From positions 1 to 64,000 of the forward strand of contig VFZE01000028.1 in NCBI GenBank assembly GCA_016871315.1: a DNA stretch of 64,000 nt, written 5' to 3'. This document shows positions 1-9,148 of this stretch, piece after piece (the first letter of the stretch is position 1; each line of letters begins with the position of its first letter). The notes under the pieces were generated by a model. The model saw nothing but the letters and a program-made list of their open reading frames with translations, had not been told where the DNA came from and searched no databases. The stretch is from Acidimicrobiia bacterium (lineage in GTDB: Bacteria; Acidobacteriota; Terriglobia; Bryobacterales; Bryobacteraceae). Position numbers and translations under genes: made by a program.

Positions 1-511
1 CGTCCGGTGGTGGTATGGTTTTTGGCCGGTGCTCGGCGGCCTGCGGCCGCCTGCGCTCCGGCTGGTTGGATGGTTTTCAACCCCAGCGACTCTCATTGGA
101 TTTGGTACATACAATGGGGGCAGGTCAGTCCGACTCCTGATGTTGCTGCAAGAGCATAGCAGTAGGCTGGGTCGTCGAGGTATTCAAATCAGATATACTC
201 AAATGTCCAATATGACGTTCTCCGAGGGAGCGATGGAATTCGAGTGAAGGAGAAGCTATGGTATCGATTATAATTGCTGCCTAGGCACAACTCCGCCTCA
301 AAAGGGCTCTATCGCAGAATGTGTGGGTGCGGCGCAGCGCCCAGGCCCTTGGACGACGGGCCGGGCAGACGCCCCCTTTCCCTCCTCAACAATCCTTCCA
401 GAACGGTTCTCGCCGTCAAGGGTTCGCTACGCCGCGCTCAAACCCGCGCGCCCTTGACCGCTCCGAGCCGTTCCGAACCGCATCCTGAGAAGAGGGAAAG
501 GGGGTTGAACA
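1..511. other. No confident gene; low-coding stretch
   Basis: I see no protein here that I can support. Two short open frames (29-247 and 274-519, plus strand) have no recognisable motif, and the second lies across a nested inverted repeat. Bases from about 90 to 280 look noticeably poorer in G+C than the genes that follow, which fits non-coding or acquired DNA. The window may begin just past the end of a mobile element or gene that lies outside it, but no element end is visible. Confidence 0.5.
372..504. repeat. Nested inverted-repeat element
   Basis: Three nested inverted repeats share one centre. A perfect 13-bp outer arm lies at 372-384 and 492-504, a 6-bp arm at 404-409 and 475-480, and a perfect 8-bp inner arm at 415-422 and 451-458. 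As RNA this would fold into a long branched hairpin; as DNA it has the form of a small non-autonomous palindromic element. No coding sequence depends on it. Whether it is a repeated element, a structured RNA or chance cannot be told from one copy. Confidence 0.5.
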
Positions 512-682
512 CTACCTAGAGAAGCGTCTGGACTTCCCGCGAGACCTCTTGATGAACAGCAAGAGCCGTTTTTTTTCCTCCTCCGTCCAGCCGGCCTGGT
601 CGGGCTCGACCGGCCGCTGGCGGCAGATCCGCTCGTTCAGCGCGGTCAACTCCGAGATCAGCGAATGAAAGCGGTGATACTC
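512..682 (-). pseudogene. Coding-like C-terminal fragment, 57 codons, no start
   Basis: On the minus strand an open frame runs from about 682 to a TAG at 512-514. It reads like a genuine charged, helical protein tail (EYHRFHSLISEL near the beginning, then EEEKKRLLLFIKR and a basic end). No ATG, GTG or TTG with a ribosome site opens it, and upstream it merges out of frame into the TPR gene end. It is either the remnant of a longer gene or a small gene with a start I cannot place. I do not recognise the family. Confidence 0.3.
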
Positions 683-684
683 GC

Positions 685-2142
685 TTACTGCTGCTCCATG
701 ATCTGCCGCACCCGCCGTTCCACTCTCTCGGCTTCCTTGTCCTGATTCGAACCGCGCAGCGAGGCCGTGTAGCCGGCGAGCGACGTCGCTACTTTCGGGT
801 GCGATGCGCCGTAGCTTGTCTCGTAGATTCCGCTCGCCTTGCGGAAATAACGTCCCGCCTCGGTATAGCGTCCCTGCATCTGGCAGCTCAACCCTGCCAT
901 GTGACTTAGATCGGCGATGCCCGGGTTCGCCGGCCCCAGCATTCTCTCGCTCGTATCCAGCGCCCTCGTGAAAAACTGCTCCGCTCCCCGGTACTTCTCC
1001 TGCATGTAGAAAAGCGCCCCCAGGTTCCTCATGATGTTAACCGCCTGCAAGCTGTCGGGGCCTGCTTTCCGCTCGATGATCTCCAACGCCCGCCGGTACA
1101 GTGGCTCGGCCTCGGCGCGCTTCTCCTGCCCCATTCGAATATCCGCCAGGTTGTTCAGCGCCGCCGCCACGTTCGGGTGCGTTTCTCCGTGAACCCTTTC
1201 CCAGATCTTCAGACACCGCTCCATCATCGCGGCCGCTTCCTCGTAATTCCCCTTCACGCGCATCAGCGTTCCCAGATTATTCAAGTTAGTTGCCACCAGT
1301 GTGTGGTCCGGTCCGAACGTCTTTTCCCGGATCGCAAGCGACGTCCGGTAGAACCGCTCGGCCTGCTCCAGATCCCCCTGGTCCTGCAGCATCGCCGCGT
1401 AGTTGTTCAGCGCACTGGCAAACTCCGGATGCTCCTCACCCAGCGCCCGCTGCCGGATCTCCAGCGCCCGCAGGTAAAGCGGCTCCGCTTCCGTGTAGCG
1501 CTGCTGCACGCGGTACAACTCCGCAAGATTGTTCAGGGAAACTGCCACTTGCAGATGTTGCGCGCCAAGGCTCGATTCCTGTAGTTTCAACGCCCGCTGT
1601 TGCGAGGATTCCGCCTCCGTCAGTTGGCCTTTCTCCTGTTGCAGAACTCCGATCGCATTCAACGCGTTCGCCAATTGCACCGGGGCGTGCACCACCGCGC
1701 TCTCGCGCATCTGGAGTGCCCGCCGGTAATACTTCTCGGCTTCCTCCAGCCGTCCCAACTGCCGGCTCAACTCACCGAGGTTGTTCAGGCAGGCCGCCAC
1801 TCGTTCATCGTCCTCTCCCAGCGTTGTCTCCCAAATCTTCAGCGCGCGCAGATAAAGCGGCTCGGCATCGGTGAATCTTCCCTGGATGTGATAATGAGCG
1901 GCAAGATTGTTGTAGCTCTTCCCCCGCCGCGGATCCGTCTCCGGGAGCTTCTCGGCTTCCGCCACTGCCTTCAGGTACAGGGGCCCGGCTTCCCGGAATT
2001 TGCCCTCCGCTTGCAGCCGGTTCGCTTTCAGCAGATTGCTCTCGATGGGATCCTGGCTCCGGGCTTGAACCGTTGTTCCCAGTAGAGACACTACACACAG
2101 GGCCACCCATCGGAGGGTGGCCGGCTTTTTGCCGGTCGTCAT
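685..2142 (-). CDS. Secreted tetratricopeptide-repeat protein (kinesin-light-chain type)
   Basis: A 485-residue protein with an N-terminal signal peptide (hydrophobic stretch about residues 12-27, ending VQARSQ). About nine tandem 42-residue repeats follow from about residue 35 to the end, each with the kinesin-light-chain TPR signature: ALNNLA/G followed by Y/F..AE.LY.RAL.I.E. Such arrays are protein-binding scaffolds; the sequence says nothing about the partner. No enzymatic domain is fused to it. It is exported and probably periplasmic, because no lipobox or membrane anchor is visible. Gene boundaries look normal; ATG start. It appears to be monocistronic, with over 130 bp to the next gene upstream. 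Confidence 0.9.
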   Translation of the reverse strand: MTTGKKPATLRWVALCVVSLLGTTVQARSQDPIESNLLKANRLQAEGKFREAGPLYLKAVAEAEKLPETDPRRGKSYNNLAAHYHIQGRFTDAEPLYLRALKIWETTLGEDDERVAACLNNLGELSRQLGRLEEAEKYYRRALQMRESAVVHAPVQLANALNAIGVLQQEKGQLTEAESSQQRALKLQESSLGAQHLQVAVSLNNLAELYRVQQRYTEAEPLYLRALEIRQRALGEEHPEFASALNNYAAMLQDQGDLEQAERFYRTSLAIREKTFGPDHTLVATNLNNLGTLMRVKGNYEEAAAMMERCLKIWERVHGETHPNVAAALNNLADIRMGQEKRAEAEPLYRRALEIIERKAGPDSLQAVNIMRNLGALFYMQEKYRGAEQFFTRALDTSERMLGPANPGIADLSHMAGLSCQMQGRYTEAGRYFRKASGIYETSYGASHPKVATSLAGYTASLRGSNQDKEAERVERRVRQIMEQQ

Positions 2143-2275
2143 TTGAGTTCCCTCGCTTGTTAGCTACTACGACGCGAGCGCTGCAATTGTTCCGGAAAGT
2201 CCTTTTCCTCTGCTTGCCTGCTGCGATTTTGGACGCACATCAGCCCGGATCGTCTTGCCGGGAACTCGTAAATTT

Positions 2276-2656
2276 TTAGCCCGCGATCGCCATCGCGTCG
2301 ATCTCGATACGCACATCGCGCGGCAGCCGCGCCACCTGCACCGTCGCCCGCGCCGGAGGATTCGATGGAAAATAGCCCGCGTAGATTTCGTTCATCTTCG
2401 GGAATTCACTCATGTCCGCCAAGTAGACCGTCGTCTTCAGCACCGCGTCCATTCCGCTGCCGCACGCATCCAGCACCGCTTGCAGATTATCCAGCACGCG
2501 CCTCGTCTGCTCTTCGATGCCGCCCTCCACAAGCTGACCTGTCGCCGGATCCAGCGGAATCTGACCGCTCAGATACGCGATCCCGTTGTGCACCACCGCT
2601 TGCGAATACGGCCCGATCGCCTGCGGAGCCTTCTCCGTGCTGACTAGCTTCTTCAT
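2276..2656 (-). CDS. ridA: RidA family enamine/imine deaminase
   Basis: A 126-residue protein of the RidA/YjgF/UK114 family. These trimeric enzymes hydrolyse reactive enamines and imines (for example 2-aminoacrylate released by PLP enzymes) to 2-oxo acids and ammonia. Visible hallmarks are the N-terminal APQAIGPYSQAV signature with Tyr17, GQIPLDP, and the substrate-carboxylate-binding Arg103 in NPPARATVQV, followed by the E-I-D-A ending. Length is typical. The ATG overlaps the stop of the dihydroorotate dehydrogenase gene upstream in an ATGA arrangement, so the two are translationally coupled. Confidence 0.95.
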   Translation of the reverse strand: MKKLVSTEKAPQAIGPYSQAVVHNGIAYLSGQIPLDPATGQLVEGGIEEQTRRVLDNLQAVLDACGSGMDAVLKTTVYLADMSEFPKMNEIYAGYFPSNPPARATVQVARLPRDVRIEIDAMAIAG

Positions 2657-3585
2657 TTTTCCGATTCTCCCATCTCCAGCGTTCCCACTAGCTCACTCAC
2701 TTGCGCGATCCTTTCGCGTTTCAAGAACTCCTCCAACTCCCTGCTGATCCGCGACACCGCTCCGGGCTCGGCGAAGCTCGCCGTTCCCACCTGCACCGCC
2801 GACGCTCCCGCCACCAGAAACTCCGCCGCATCCTCTCCGCTGATGATCCCTCCCAGCCCGATCACCGGAATCCGCACCGCCCGCCACGCCTCATGCACCA
2901 TCCGCAGCGCGACCGGCTTGATCGCCGGCCCGCTCAATCCACCGAACCCAGCTCCGATCCGCGGCTTCCGGCTCCGCGCATCCACCGCCAGCGCGATAAA
3001 CGTGTTTACCAGCGATACCGCCGCCGCGCCCGCATCCTCGGCTGCTTTCGCCAGCGGCTCGATCTTAGCCACGTTCGGCGATAGCTTCACAATCACCGGC
3101 CGCCGCGCGATCGCCCTCACCCGCCCCACCAGCTCCGCGAGCATCCCTGCATCGCTCGAAAAAAAGATCCCGCCATGTTTTGTGTTCGGGCACGATACAT
3201 TCAATTCATAGCCTGAAAGTCCCTCGGCCTCCTCCAGCACCCCAACCACCTCGCAGTAGTCCTCCACCGCGTATCCGAACACGTTCGCGAAAACCGCCAC
3301 CGGCAGCTCGGCCAGCCGCGGCAGCTTCTCCCGCACAAACGCTCGCACGCCGATATTCTGCAATCCCACCGAGTTCATCATCCCCGCCTCGGTTTCCCAT
3401 AGCCTCGGCGGAGCGTTCCCGGCCATCGGCTCCTTCGACAATCCCTTCACAACCACACCGCCCACGTGATTCCAATCCAGCAGACCCTCCATCTCCACAC
3501 CATACCCGCACGTTCCCGATGCCGCCATTACCGGGCTCTTCATCTGGATGCCGCACAGGTTGGTCGTTAATCTGCCGCTGCTCAT
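2653..3585 (-). CDS. pyrD: Dihydroorotate dehydrogenase, class 1 (probably 1B)
   Basis: Oxidises dihydroorotate to orotate in pyrimidine synthesis, using FMN in a TIM barrel. The active-site motif NVSCPNT carries the class 1 catalytic Cys (residue 132 from the chosen start). GLGGI and the terminal phosphate-binding region (GASAVQVGTASF) are also present. I chose the ATG at 3585 because family homology starts at L-T-T-N-L; a GTG at 3651 would add 22 residues of unlikely sequence. Class 1B enzymes normally pair with an electron-transfer subunit (pyrK), and none is adjacent. The 3' end overlaps ridA by 4 nt. Confidence 0.92.
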   Translation of the reverse strand: MSSGRLTTNLCGIQMKSPVMAASGTCGYGVEMEGLLDWNHVGGVVVKGLSKEPMAGNAPPRLWETEAGMMNSVGLQNIGVRAFVREKLPRLAELPVAVFANVFGYAVEDYCEVVGVLEEAEGLSGYELNVSCPNTKHGGIFFSSDAGMLAELVGRVRAIARRPVIVKLSPNVAKIEPLAKAAEDAGAAAVSLVNTFIALAVDARSRKPRIGAGFGGLSGPAIKPVALRMVHEAWRAVRIPVIGLGGIISGEDAAEFLVAGASAVQVGTASFAEPGAVSRISRELEEFLKRERIAQVSELVGTLEMGESEK

Positions 3586-3736
3586 TCCCGTTTGTTTGCC
3601 GCCCAAGCCACCGCAGCACAGTCTAGCAAAGACGCCACCCGGCCCGAGCACTGCACGGCGGACTAGCAGCGAATCCGGACCTATCTAAGGCTAATCCCTC
3701 ATAGTAGTTTGGCCTCGATTCACCTAAAAATGAGGT

Positions 3737-5788
3737 ATGCCATCGGGCCCCACCAAAGGCCGCTCTCGAGCCCTGCTTCAGCCCGTGCGCAGCTCGCTTG
3801 CCCGCAAGTACACCATTTTCACTGCGTTACTGCTCGCCTGGGTCACCTTTATCTTCTTCGCCTATGACATGGACCGGCAGAACATCAACCTCGGCAAGGC
3901 GGCCTTGTTGGGTATCGCCGTTCTGATGGTTGCCGGCGCCATTTCCCGCTATACCAATCATCTGATGGCCAGGCCGCTCACCAACCTCCAGAAAGGCATT
4001 TCCGGCGTCCGCGAAGGCCGTCTGGAGACCATCCGAGTCAGCCACACCGGCGATGAGATTGAATACCTCGGTGACAGCCTCAACGCGATGATCGAGGCGC
4101 TTCAGGCCTCCCGCAGCGAGGTCCGCGAGCATCAGCAACTGCTGGAACAGCGCATCCGGCAGCGCACCGAGGCTCTCGAAGAGGCCACGCAGAAAGCCTT
4201 CTCCGTAAGCCGCGCCAAAAGCGAATTCCTCGCCAACATCTCCCATGAGTTGCGCACCCCGATGAGCGGTGTGCTCGGCATGATCGACATTGTGCTCGAT
4301 TCCCAACTCGGCGCCGACCAGCGCGAAAACCTGGAAACCGCCAAGGGCTGCGCCAACACCCTGCTCGCCTTGCTCAACGACATTCTTGATCTCTCCAAGA
4401 TTGAAGCCGGCAAGATGATGCTCGAGCGCATTCCCTACGACGTACGCGCGGTGGCGCAGGACTGCGTCAAGAGTCTCGCGCCGCGATGCCGCCAGAAAGG
4501 CATCGCTATCCGCGCCGAGGTCGACCCAAGCATCCCCGCCCAGTTGCTCGGCGATCCGCTCCGCGTCCGCCAGATCCTCACCAACCTTCTGAGCAATGCC
4601 GTGAAATTCACGGAGCGCGGCGGTGTCGTGCTCAGGGCCGGCGCCCGGGAATCCACCAACCCCAACCTGCTGCTTTGTTTCGAGGTCGCCGACACCGGCA
4701 CCGGCATTCCCAAGGACAAGCAGTCCGCCATATTCGAGGAGTTCACCCAGGCCGACGGCAGCATCAGCAGAAAGTACGGCGGCACGGGGCTCGGCCTCGC
4801 CATCACGCGCCGTCTGGTGGAAATGCACAGCGGCTCCATTCGGGTGGAAAGCGAGCCCGGCCGCGGCAGCACCTTCTTCGTCGAACTCTACGCCGAGCTT
4901 CCCGCTGCGACTGCCGCTTCCAACCAGCCAACCCTCACTCAGGCAGCGCTACGCAAACCCAGGGCCGCCGCCAAACGTTACCGCATCCTGGTTGCCGAGG
5001 ACAATCTCGTCAATCAGAAAGTGGTCTCCACCGTGCTCACCAAGCACGGTTATGGCGTGCAGCTTGCCGGCGACGGCCGCCAGGCCCTGCAGCACCTGGA
5101 AGAATCTCGTTTCGACCTTGTCCTGATGGATGTCCAGATGCCGGGCCTCGACGGGATTCAGGCCACAAGGCATATCCGCGGGAATCCCAAGTATGCCGAC
5201 CTGCCCGTGATCGCGATGACCGCGCACGCCATGAACGGAGACCGGGAACGCTGCCTCGCCGCCGGGATGAACGGATATCTTTCCAAACCCGTTTCCCCGG
5301 CTCACCTGCTTGATGTCATTGCCAGTCATTTGCGCGTTTGGGAAAACACCGATCCCTCTCCCGCACCTCCCGATCTGCCCAACCCCATCGACAGCCAGCT
5401 CGCGCGAAGGATCTTGGAAGACGACAACCGCCTCATCTCCGGCATGGCCTCGCTCTTCATTCAGCTCGCGCCCGAGCGTATGCAGAAACTCAACGCCGCC
5501 GCCGTCCGCATGGACGCCACCGCCTTGCGGTCCCTCGCGCAAAAAATGGCCCATGCCGCCGAGCGCATCGCCGCCATGGAAGTTGTCCGCTGTTCACACC
5601 AACTCGTCGAAATCTCTTCTTCCGGCAACTTCCAGTCCATCCAGGACCAGATCCTCAAGCTCGAGCACGAGATTACTCGCTTGGATTCCCACGTCCGCTC
5701 CCGTGTCGAGCAGTCGCGTGATCTCGCACTCCCGCCCAGCTCCGTCAGAGCCGTCCCGCCGCCTCACGTGCCAACTGCCAAAGCCTGA
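3737..5788 (+). CDS. Hybrid sensor histidine kinase/response regulator with HPt-like tail
   Basis: A 683-residue inner-membrane kinase. Two membrane segments (about 25-45 and 55-71) are separated by only a few residues, so there is no real periplasmic sensor. A HAMP linker (about 75-130) and a coiled coil follow, then HisKA with His170 in SHELRTP, HATPase (N287, DTGTGIP 319-325, GGTGLGL 348-354) and a receiver domain with Asp465 in LMDVQMPG and Lys517. Residues about 553-650 resemble an HPt helical bundle, but the phosphoacceptor His of the usual A-H-x-L-K-G motif is Gln602. Input is therefore likely cytoplasmic or membrane-derived. No cognate regulator lies next to it. The last 44 bp overlap the convergent decarboxylase gene. 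Confidence 0.93.
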   Translation: MPSGPTKGRSRALLQPVRSSLARKYTIFTALLLAWVTFIFFAYDMDRQNINLGKAALLGIAVLMVAGAISRYTNHLMARPLTNLQKGISGVREGRLETIRVSHTGDEIEYLGDSLNAMIEALQASRSEVREHQQLLEQRIRQRTEALEEATQKAFSVSRAKSEFLANISHELRTPMSGVLGMIDIVLDSQLGADQRENLETAKGCANTLLALLNDILDLSKIEAGKMMLERIPYDVRAVAQDCVKSLAPRCRQKGIAIRAEVDPSIPAQLLGDPLRVRQILTNLLSNAVKFTERGGVVLRAGARESTNPNLLLCFEVADTGTGIPKDKQSAIFEEFTQADGSISRKYGGTGLGLAITRRLVEMHSGSIRVESEPGRGSTFFVELYAELPAATAASNQPTLTQAALRKPRAAAKRYRILVAEDNLVNQKVVSTVLTKHGYGVQLAGDGRQALQHLEESRFDLVLMDVQMPGLDGIQATRHIRGNPKYADLPVIAMTAHAMNGDRERCLAAGMNGYLSKPVSPAHLLDVIASHLRVWENTDPSPAPPDLPNPIDSQLARRILEDDNRLISGMASLFIQLAPERMQKLNAAAVRMDATALRSLAQKMAHAAERIAAMEVVRCSHQLVEISSSGNFQSIQDQILKLEHEITRLDSHVRSRVEQSRDLALPPSSVRAVPPPHVPTAKA

Positions 5789-7127
5789 CCAGGTCCTCCT
5801 TCTCCGTGCCGTAATTCCCAATCGCCACACGCAACACCTTCTTCCCCTGAACCTGCCCCGGTGAAAGAAACGCCTTGCCTGACTGGTTGATCTCCTCCAG
5901 CAACTTCGTATTCTGCTCATCGGCGCCGCGATACCGCATACACACCAGCGAAAACAGCACCGGCGCCATCACCTCGAACCTCTCGTCCTGCTCCACCCAT
6001 CCCGCGAACTCCCGCGCGATCTCCATGTGCCGGCGGATGATGCACGCCAGCCCTACCCGCCCATAACTCCTCATCACGAACCAAAGTTTCAGCGCACGGA
6101 ACCGCCGCCCCAACGGCACCCCGTAATCCATCATGTTCACCGCCCGGGGGTCCTCCTCCGTCCGCAAGTACTCCGGCACCAGGGAGAAGGCCCGCCGGAC
6201 AATCTCCGGCCGCCGCGTGTAGAACACGCTGCAATCCACCGGCGTCAGCAGCCACTTGTGCGGATTCACGACCATCGAATCGGCGCGCTCTGATCCCGCC
6301 ATCACATGCCGCATCTCCTCCACAATCGCCGCCGAGCCTCCATACGCCGCGTCCACGTGCAGCCAGATGCCGTGCCGCTCTGTGATCCCGGCAATCTCCG
6401 GCACCGGATCGATTGCGGCCACTCCCGTCGTCCCCACCGTCGCCACCACGCAAAACGGCTTCAACCCCGCCGCCTTATCCGCCCGGATCGCCTCCTCCAG
6501 TGCATCGGCCCGCATCCGGAACTTCTCATCCACGGCGATCTTCCTCACTCGCTCCTGCCCGATCCCCGCCGCCACCGCGCCCTTCTCCACCGAAGAGTGC
6601 GCCTGTTCGGAACAATACAGCGTCAGCTTCTCCCAGTTGCCCCGCCCCCGCTCCTCCGGCGCAGCCATCTCCCGCGCCGCCATGATCGCATGCATAGTCG
6701 CCGTCGACGCCGTGTCGTAGATCGTCCCGAACAACCCCGCCGGCAATCCCATCCACTGCCGCAGCCAGTCCAGCGTCACTTGTTCCAGTTCCGTCGCCGA
6801 AGGCGAACTCTTCCACACCATGCCGTTCACGTTCAACGCCGCCGTCAGCAGCTCCCCCAGGATTCCCGGCCCCGATCCGCTGGTCGCAAAGTACGCCATG
6901 AAGCCCGGATGGTTCCAATGCGTCATCCCCGGCACGATCAGCCGCCGGAAATCGGCCAGGATCAGATCCATCGGTTCGCCATGCTCGGGCCCCGACGGCG
7001 GCAGTGCATCCGCCACTTCCCCCGGCCTCGTCCGCGCCAGCACCGGATAATCCCGTATCGAGGCGCGAAAGTCCGCGATCCAATCCACCACTTCATGCCC
7101 AAATCGGCGAAACTCTTCCGGCGTCAT
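5745..7127 (-). CDS. Group II PLP-dependent amino-acid decarboxylase (aromatic-L-amino-acid type)
   Basis: A 460-residue enzyme of the pyridoxal-dependent decarboxylase family that includes aromatic-L-amino-acid, tyrosine and histidine decarboxylases. It shows the Schiff-base Lys291 in VNPHKWLL, the pyridine-N-binding Asp259 in HVDAAYGG and the ring-stacking His177 in EQAHSS. N-terminal TPEEFRRFG...WIADF is typical for the family start. The product would be an amine plus CO2; the substrate cannot be read from the sequence, though the overall pattern is closest to aromatic decarboxylases. It is transcribed toward the histidine kinase, overlapping it tail to tail. Confidence 0.92.
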   Translation of the reverse strand: MTPEEFRRFGHEVVDWIADFRASIRDYPVLARTRPGEVADALPPSGPEHGEPMDLILADFRRLIVPGMTHWNHPGFMAYFATSGSGPGILGELLTAALNVNGMVWKSSPSATELEQVTLDWLRQWMGLPAGLFGTIYDTASTATMHAIMAAREMAAPEERGRGNWEKLTLYCSEQAHSSVEKGAVAAGIGQERVRKIAVDEKFRMRADALEEAIRADKAAGLKPFCVVATVGTTGVAAIDPVPEIAGITERHGIWLHVDAAYGGSAAIVEEMRHVMAGSERADSMVVNPHKWLLTPVDCSVFYTRRPEIVRRAFSLVPEYLRTEEDPRAVNMMDYGVPLGRRFRALKLWFVMRSYGRVGLACIIRRHMEIAREFAGWVEQDERFEVMAPVLFSLVCMRYRGADEQNTKLLEEINQSGKAFLSPGQVQGKKVLRVAIGNYGTEKEDLVRLWQLAREAAGRL

Positions 7128-7148
7128 GCATCTCAGTGTAGCGTGGCA

Positions 7149-9089
7149 TCAAATATCCTCCACCGCCGCCCGCAACAGCTCCGCCACGCTCCACGCCTGC
7201 GCGATGCATCCCCGCGCATGGTGCGGTGCGTCAGCATCGAAAATCTCCGACACCTGCCCCAATCCTGCCTCTTCCAGATGTCCGGCAAACTCGTCCAGCC
7301 AAAGCCTCGCTTGCGCCCGAGCCTCCGCGCTCCCATCATGCACCCGCACATACGCCTTTACAAACGGACCCAGCAGCCACGCCCAGACGGTTCCCTGATG
7401 ATAGGCCGAATCCCGGCTCCACACATCGCCCTCATACCGCCCCCGGAAGCGCGAATCAAACGGCGACAAACTCCTCAGCCCCATCGGCGTCAACAGCTCC
7501 TCCTGAACCGACCGCACCACCATCGCCGCCCGCTCCCCGGTCAGAATCGGGTGACCCAGGCTCACAGCGAGAATCTGGTTCGGCCGCATCGTCGCGTCGG
7601 CCGCATCCCTATCCACCACGTCATGCAACCTCCCGGGCCCGTCGTTCCAGAACCGCCGCTCGAAACTCCCGCGCGCCCGCTCCGCCATATCGCGATAGGC
7701 CGCCGCCTCCTCCGCGCGCCCGTAACTGGCCGCCAGTTGCGCCATCACGCACAGCGCGTTGTACCATAGCGCCTGCACCTCCACCGGCTTTCCGCGCCGC
7801 GGCGTCACCACCCAATCGCCCACCTTCGCGTCCATCCACGTCAGTTGCACACCCGGCTCGCCGCATTCCAATAGTCCGTCGGAGTCCATCTGGATCCCGT
7901 ACCGCGTCCCGCGCACGTGCCAGTCGATGATTGACTCCATCGATGGATAGATCTGCTCCGCTACAAACGCGCTATCGCCCGTGTAGGCAAGAAACGCGCG
8001 CACCGCCTCGAAGAACCACAGCGTCGCGTCCACCGTGTTGTACTCCGGCTTCTCGCCTGCATCGGGAAACCGGTTCGGCAACATCCCTTGATCGACAAAC
8101 TCCGCATACGCTCTTAAAATGTCGCGCGCCACGCCGAAACGCCGCGTCACCAGCGTAAGCCCCGGCAGCGCGATCATCGCATCCCGGCCCCAGTCTCCGA
8201 ACCACGGATACCCCGCGATAATCGAATGCAAATCTCCCCGCGCCACGATGAACTGATCTGCCGCGGCCATCAGCCGCATCACCAGTTGGCCATCACACGG
8301 AGCCTCGATCTCCTTCCTCCGCGCCAGCTCCTTCTCCCGCAACCGCGCAGCCTCCGCCGCATGGCGCTTCTGCGTGGAAGCGATCACCGCCGCCTCTCCT
8401 CCGGCAGGCAGCCGGTACGTCATGATCACAGGGTTGTACAGGTCCTCCTGAGAATCCAGTCCCCGCTCCTGTTCCCGCGCATACTCGAAGTTGTAATACC
8501 AGCGGCCCGCTGCTTCCACCGCGGGGCCGTTGTGCCCCACGTATAGCGCCGGCATCCCTGCATACGGCGCAAAGCGGAGCACTTCCCCCTCTGCCTTCCA
8601 CGATCCATCCAGCGCTGGATTACTGTGCGTCGTCGCATGGTAATCGCGAAAGGCCAGCAGCGGCCGCAGCTCCAGCACGCACTCCCGCCCTCTCACCGCA
8701 TACTCCACCACCGTCGTGTTCTCCCCGTGCACCATGAAGACGCGCTTCTCCAGTTCCACGTCCTCCACCTCGTACACAAACACCGGAAACGGATCCAGCC
8801 GGAACTCTTTCAGGAACAAATGCCCAGCCGGATGCACAACTCCCGGATACCGGTTGCAGCCGAGCTCATACCGCCGCTCCCCCACCACCAGCGTCTCCTC
8901 GAATTTCGCGAGCAGCACCTGCCGCCCCAGCGGCGGCTTCGTCGCCGCCACCAGCAGCCCGTGGTACCGCCGCGTGTGCATCCCCGCCACCGTTCCCGAA
9001 GCGAACCCTCCCAGTCCGTTCGTCTCCAGCCACTCCCTGGATGAAGACTGTTCGAGATCGCGGCAAACCTCCCTGCCCAATGCGATCAT
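7149..9089 (-). CDS. Glycogen debranching enzyme (amylo-alpha-1,6-glucosidase type)
   Basis: A 646-residue cytoplasmic protein. The N-terminal domain (about 15-230) carries the bacterial GDE hallmark ETNGLGGFASGT followed by TRRYHGLL. The C-terminal (alpha/alpha)6 domain has GYPWFGDWGRDAMIALPGL with the acidic residues expected at the active site, and later WSRDSAYHQGTVWAW. It hydrolyses alpha-1,6 branch points of glycogen-like glucans. No signal peptide is seen. It lies 21 bp upstream of the decarboxylase gene on the same strand, so the two may be cotranscribed although no functional link is evident. Confidence 0.93.
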   Translation of the reverse strand: MIALGREVCRDLEQSSSREWLETNGLGGFASGTVAGMHTRRYHGLLVAATKPPLGRQVLLAKFEETLVVGERRYELGCNRYPGVVHPAGHLFLKEFRLDPFPVFVYEVEDVELEKRVFMVHGENTTVVEYAVRGRECVLELRPLLAFRDYHATTHSNPALDGSWKAEGEVLRFAPYAGMPALYVGHNGPAVEAAGRWYYNFEYAREQERGLDSQEDLYNPVIMTYRLPAGGEAAVIASTQKRHAAEAARLREKELARRKEIEAPCDGQLVMRLMAAADQFIVARGDLHSIIAGYPWFGDWGRDAMIALPGLTLVTRRFGVARDILRAYAEFVDQGMLPNRFPDAGEKPEYNTVDATLWFFEAVRAFLAYTGDSAFVAEQIYPSMESIIDWHVRGTRYGIQMDSDGLLECGEPGVQLTWMDAKVGDWVVTPRRGKPVEVQALWYNALCVMAQLAASYGRAEEAAAYRDMAERARGSFERRFWNDGPGRLHDVVDRDAADATMRPNQILAVSLGHPILTGERAAMVVRSVQEELLTPMGLRSLSPFDSRFRGRYEGDVWSRDSAYHQGTVWAWLLGPFVKAYVRVHDGSAEARAQARLWLDEFAGHLEEAGLGQVSEIFDADAPHHARGCIAQAWSVAELLRAAVEDI

Positions 9090-9148
9090 GCGCGTTCCCT
9101 TTCTTTCCCCAGTACAGCACGATTTTTCCTGCGTGCCATAATACTTGC

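Noticed and set aside
274-519. An 81-residue protein
   Set aside because: It lies across the nested inverted repeat, is Arg/Pro-rich and has no motif or ribosome site.
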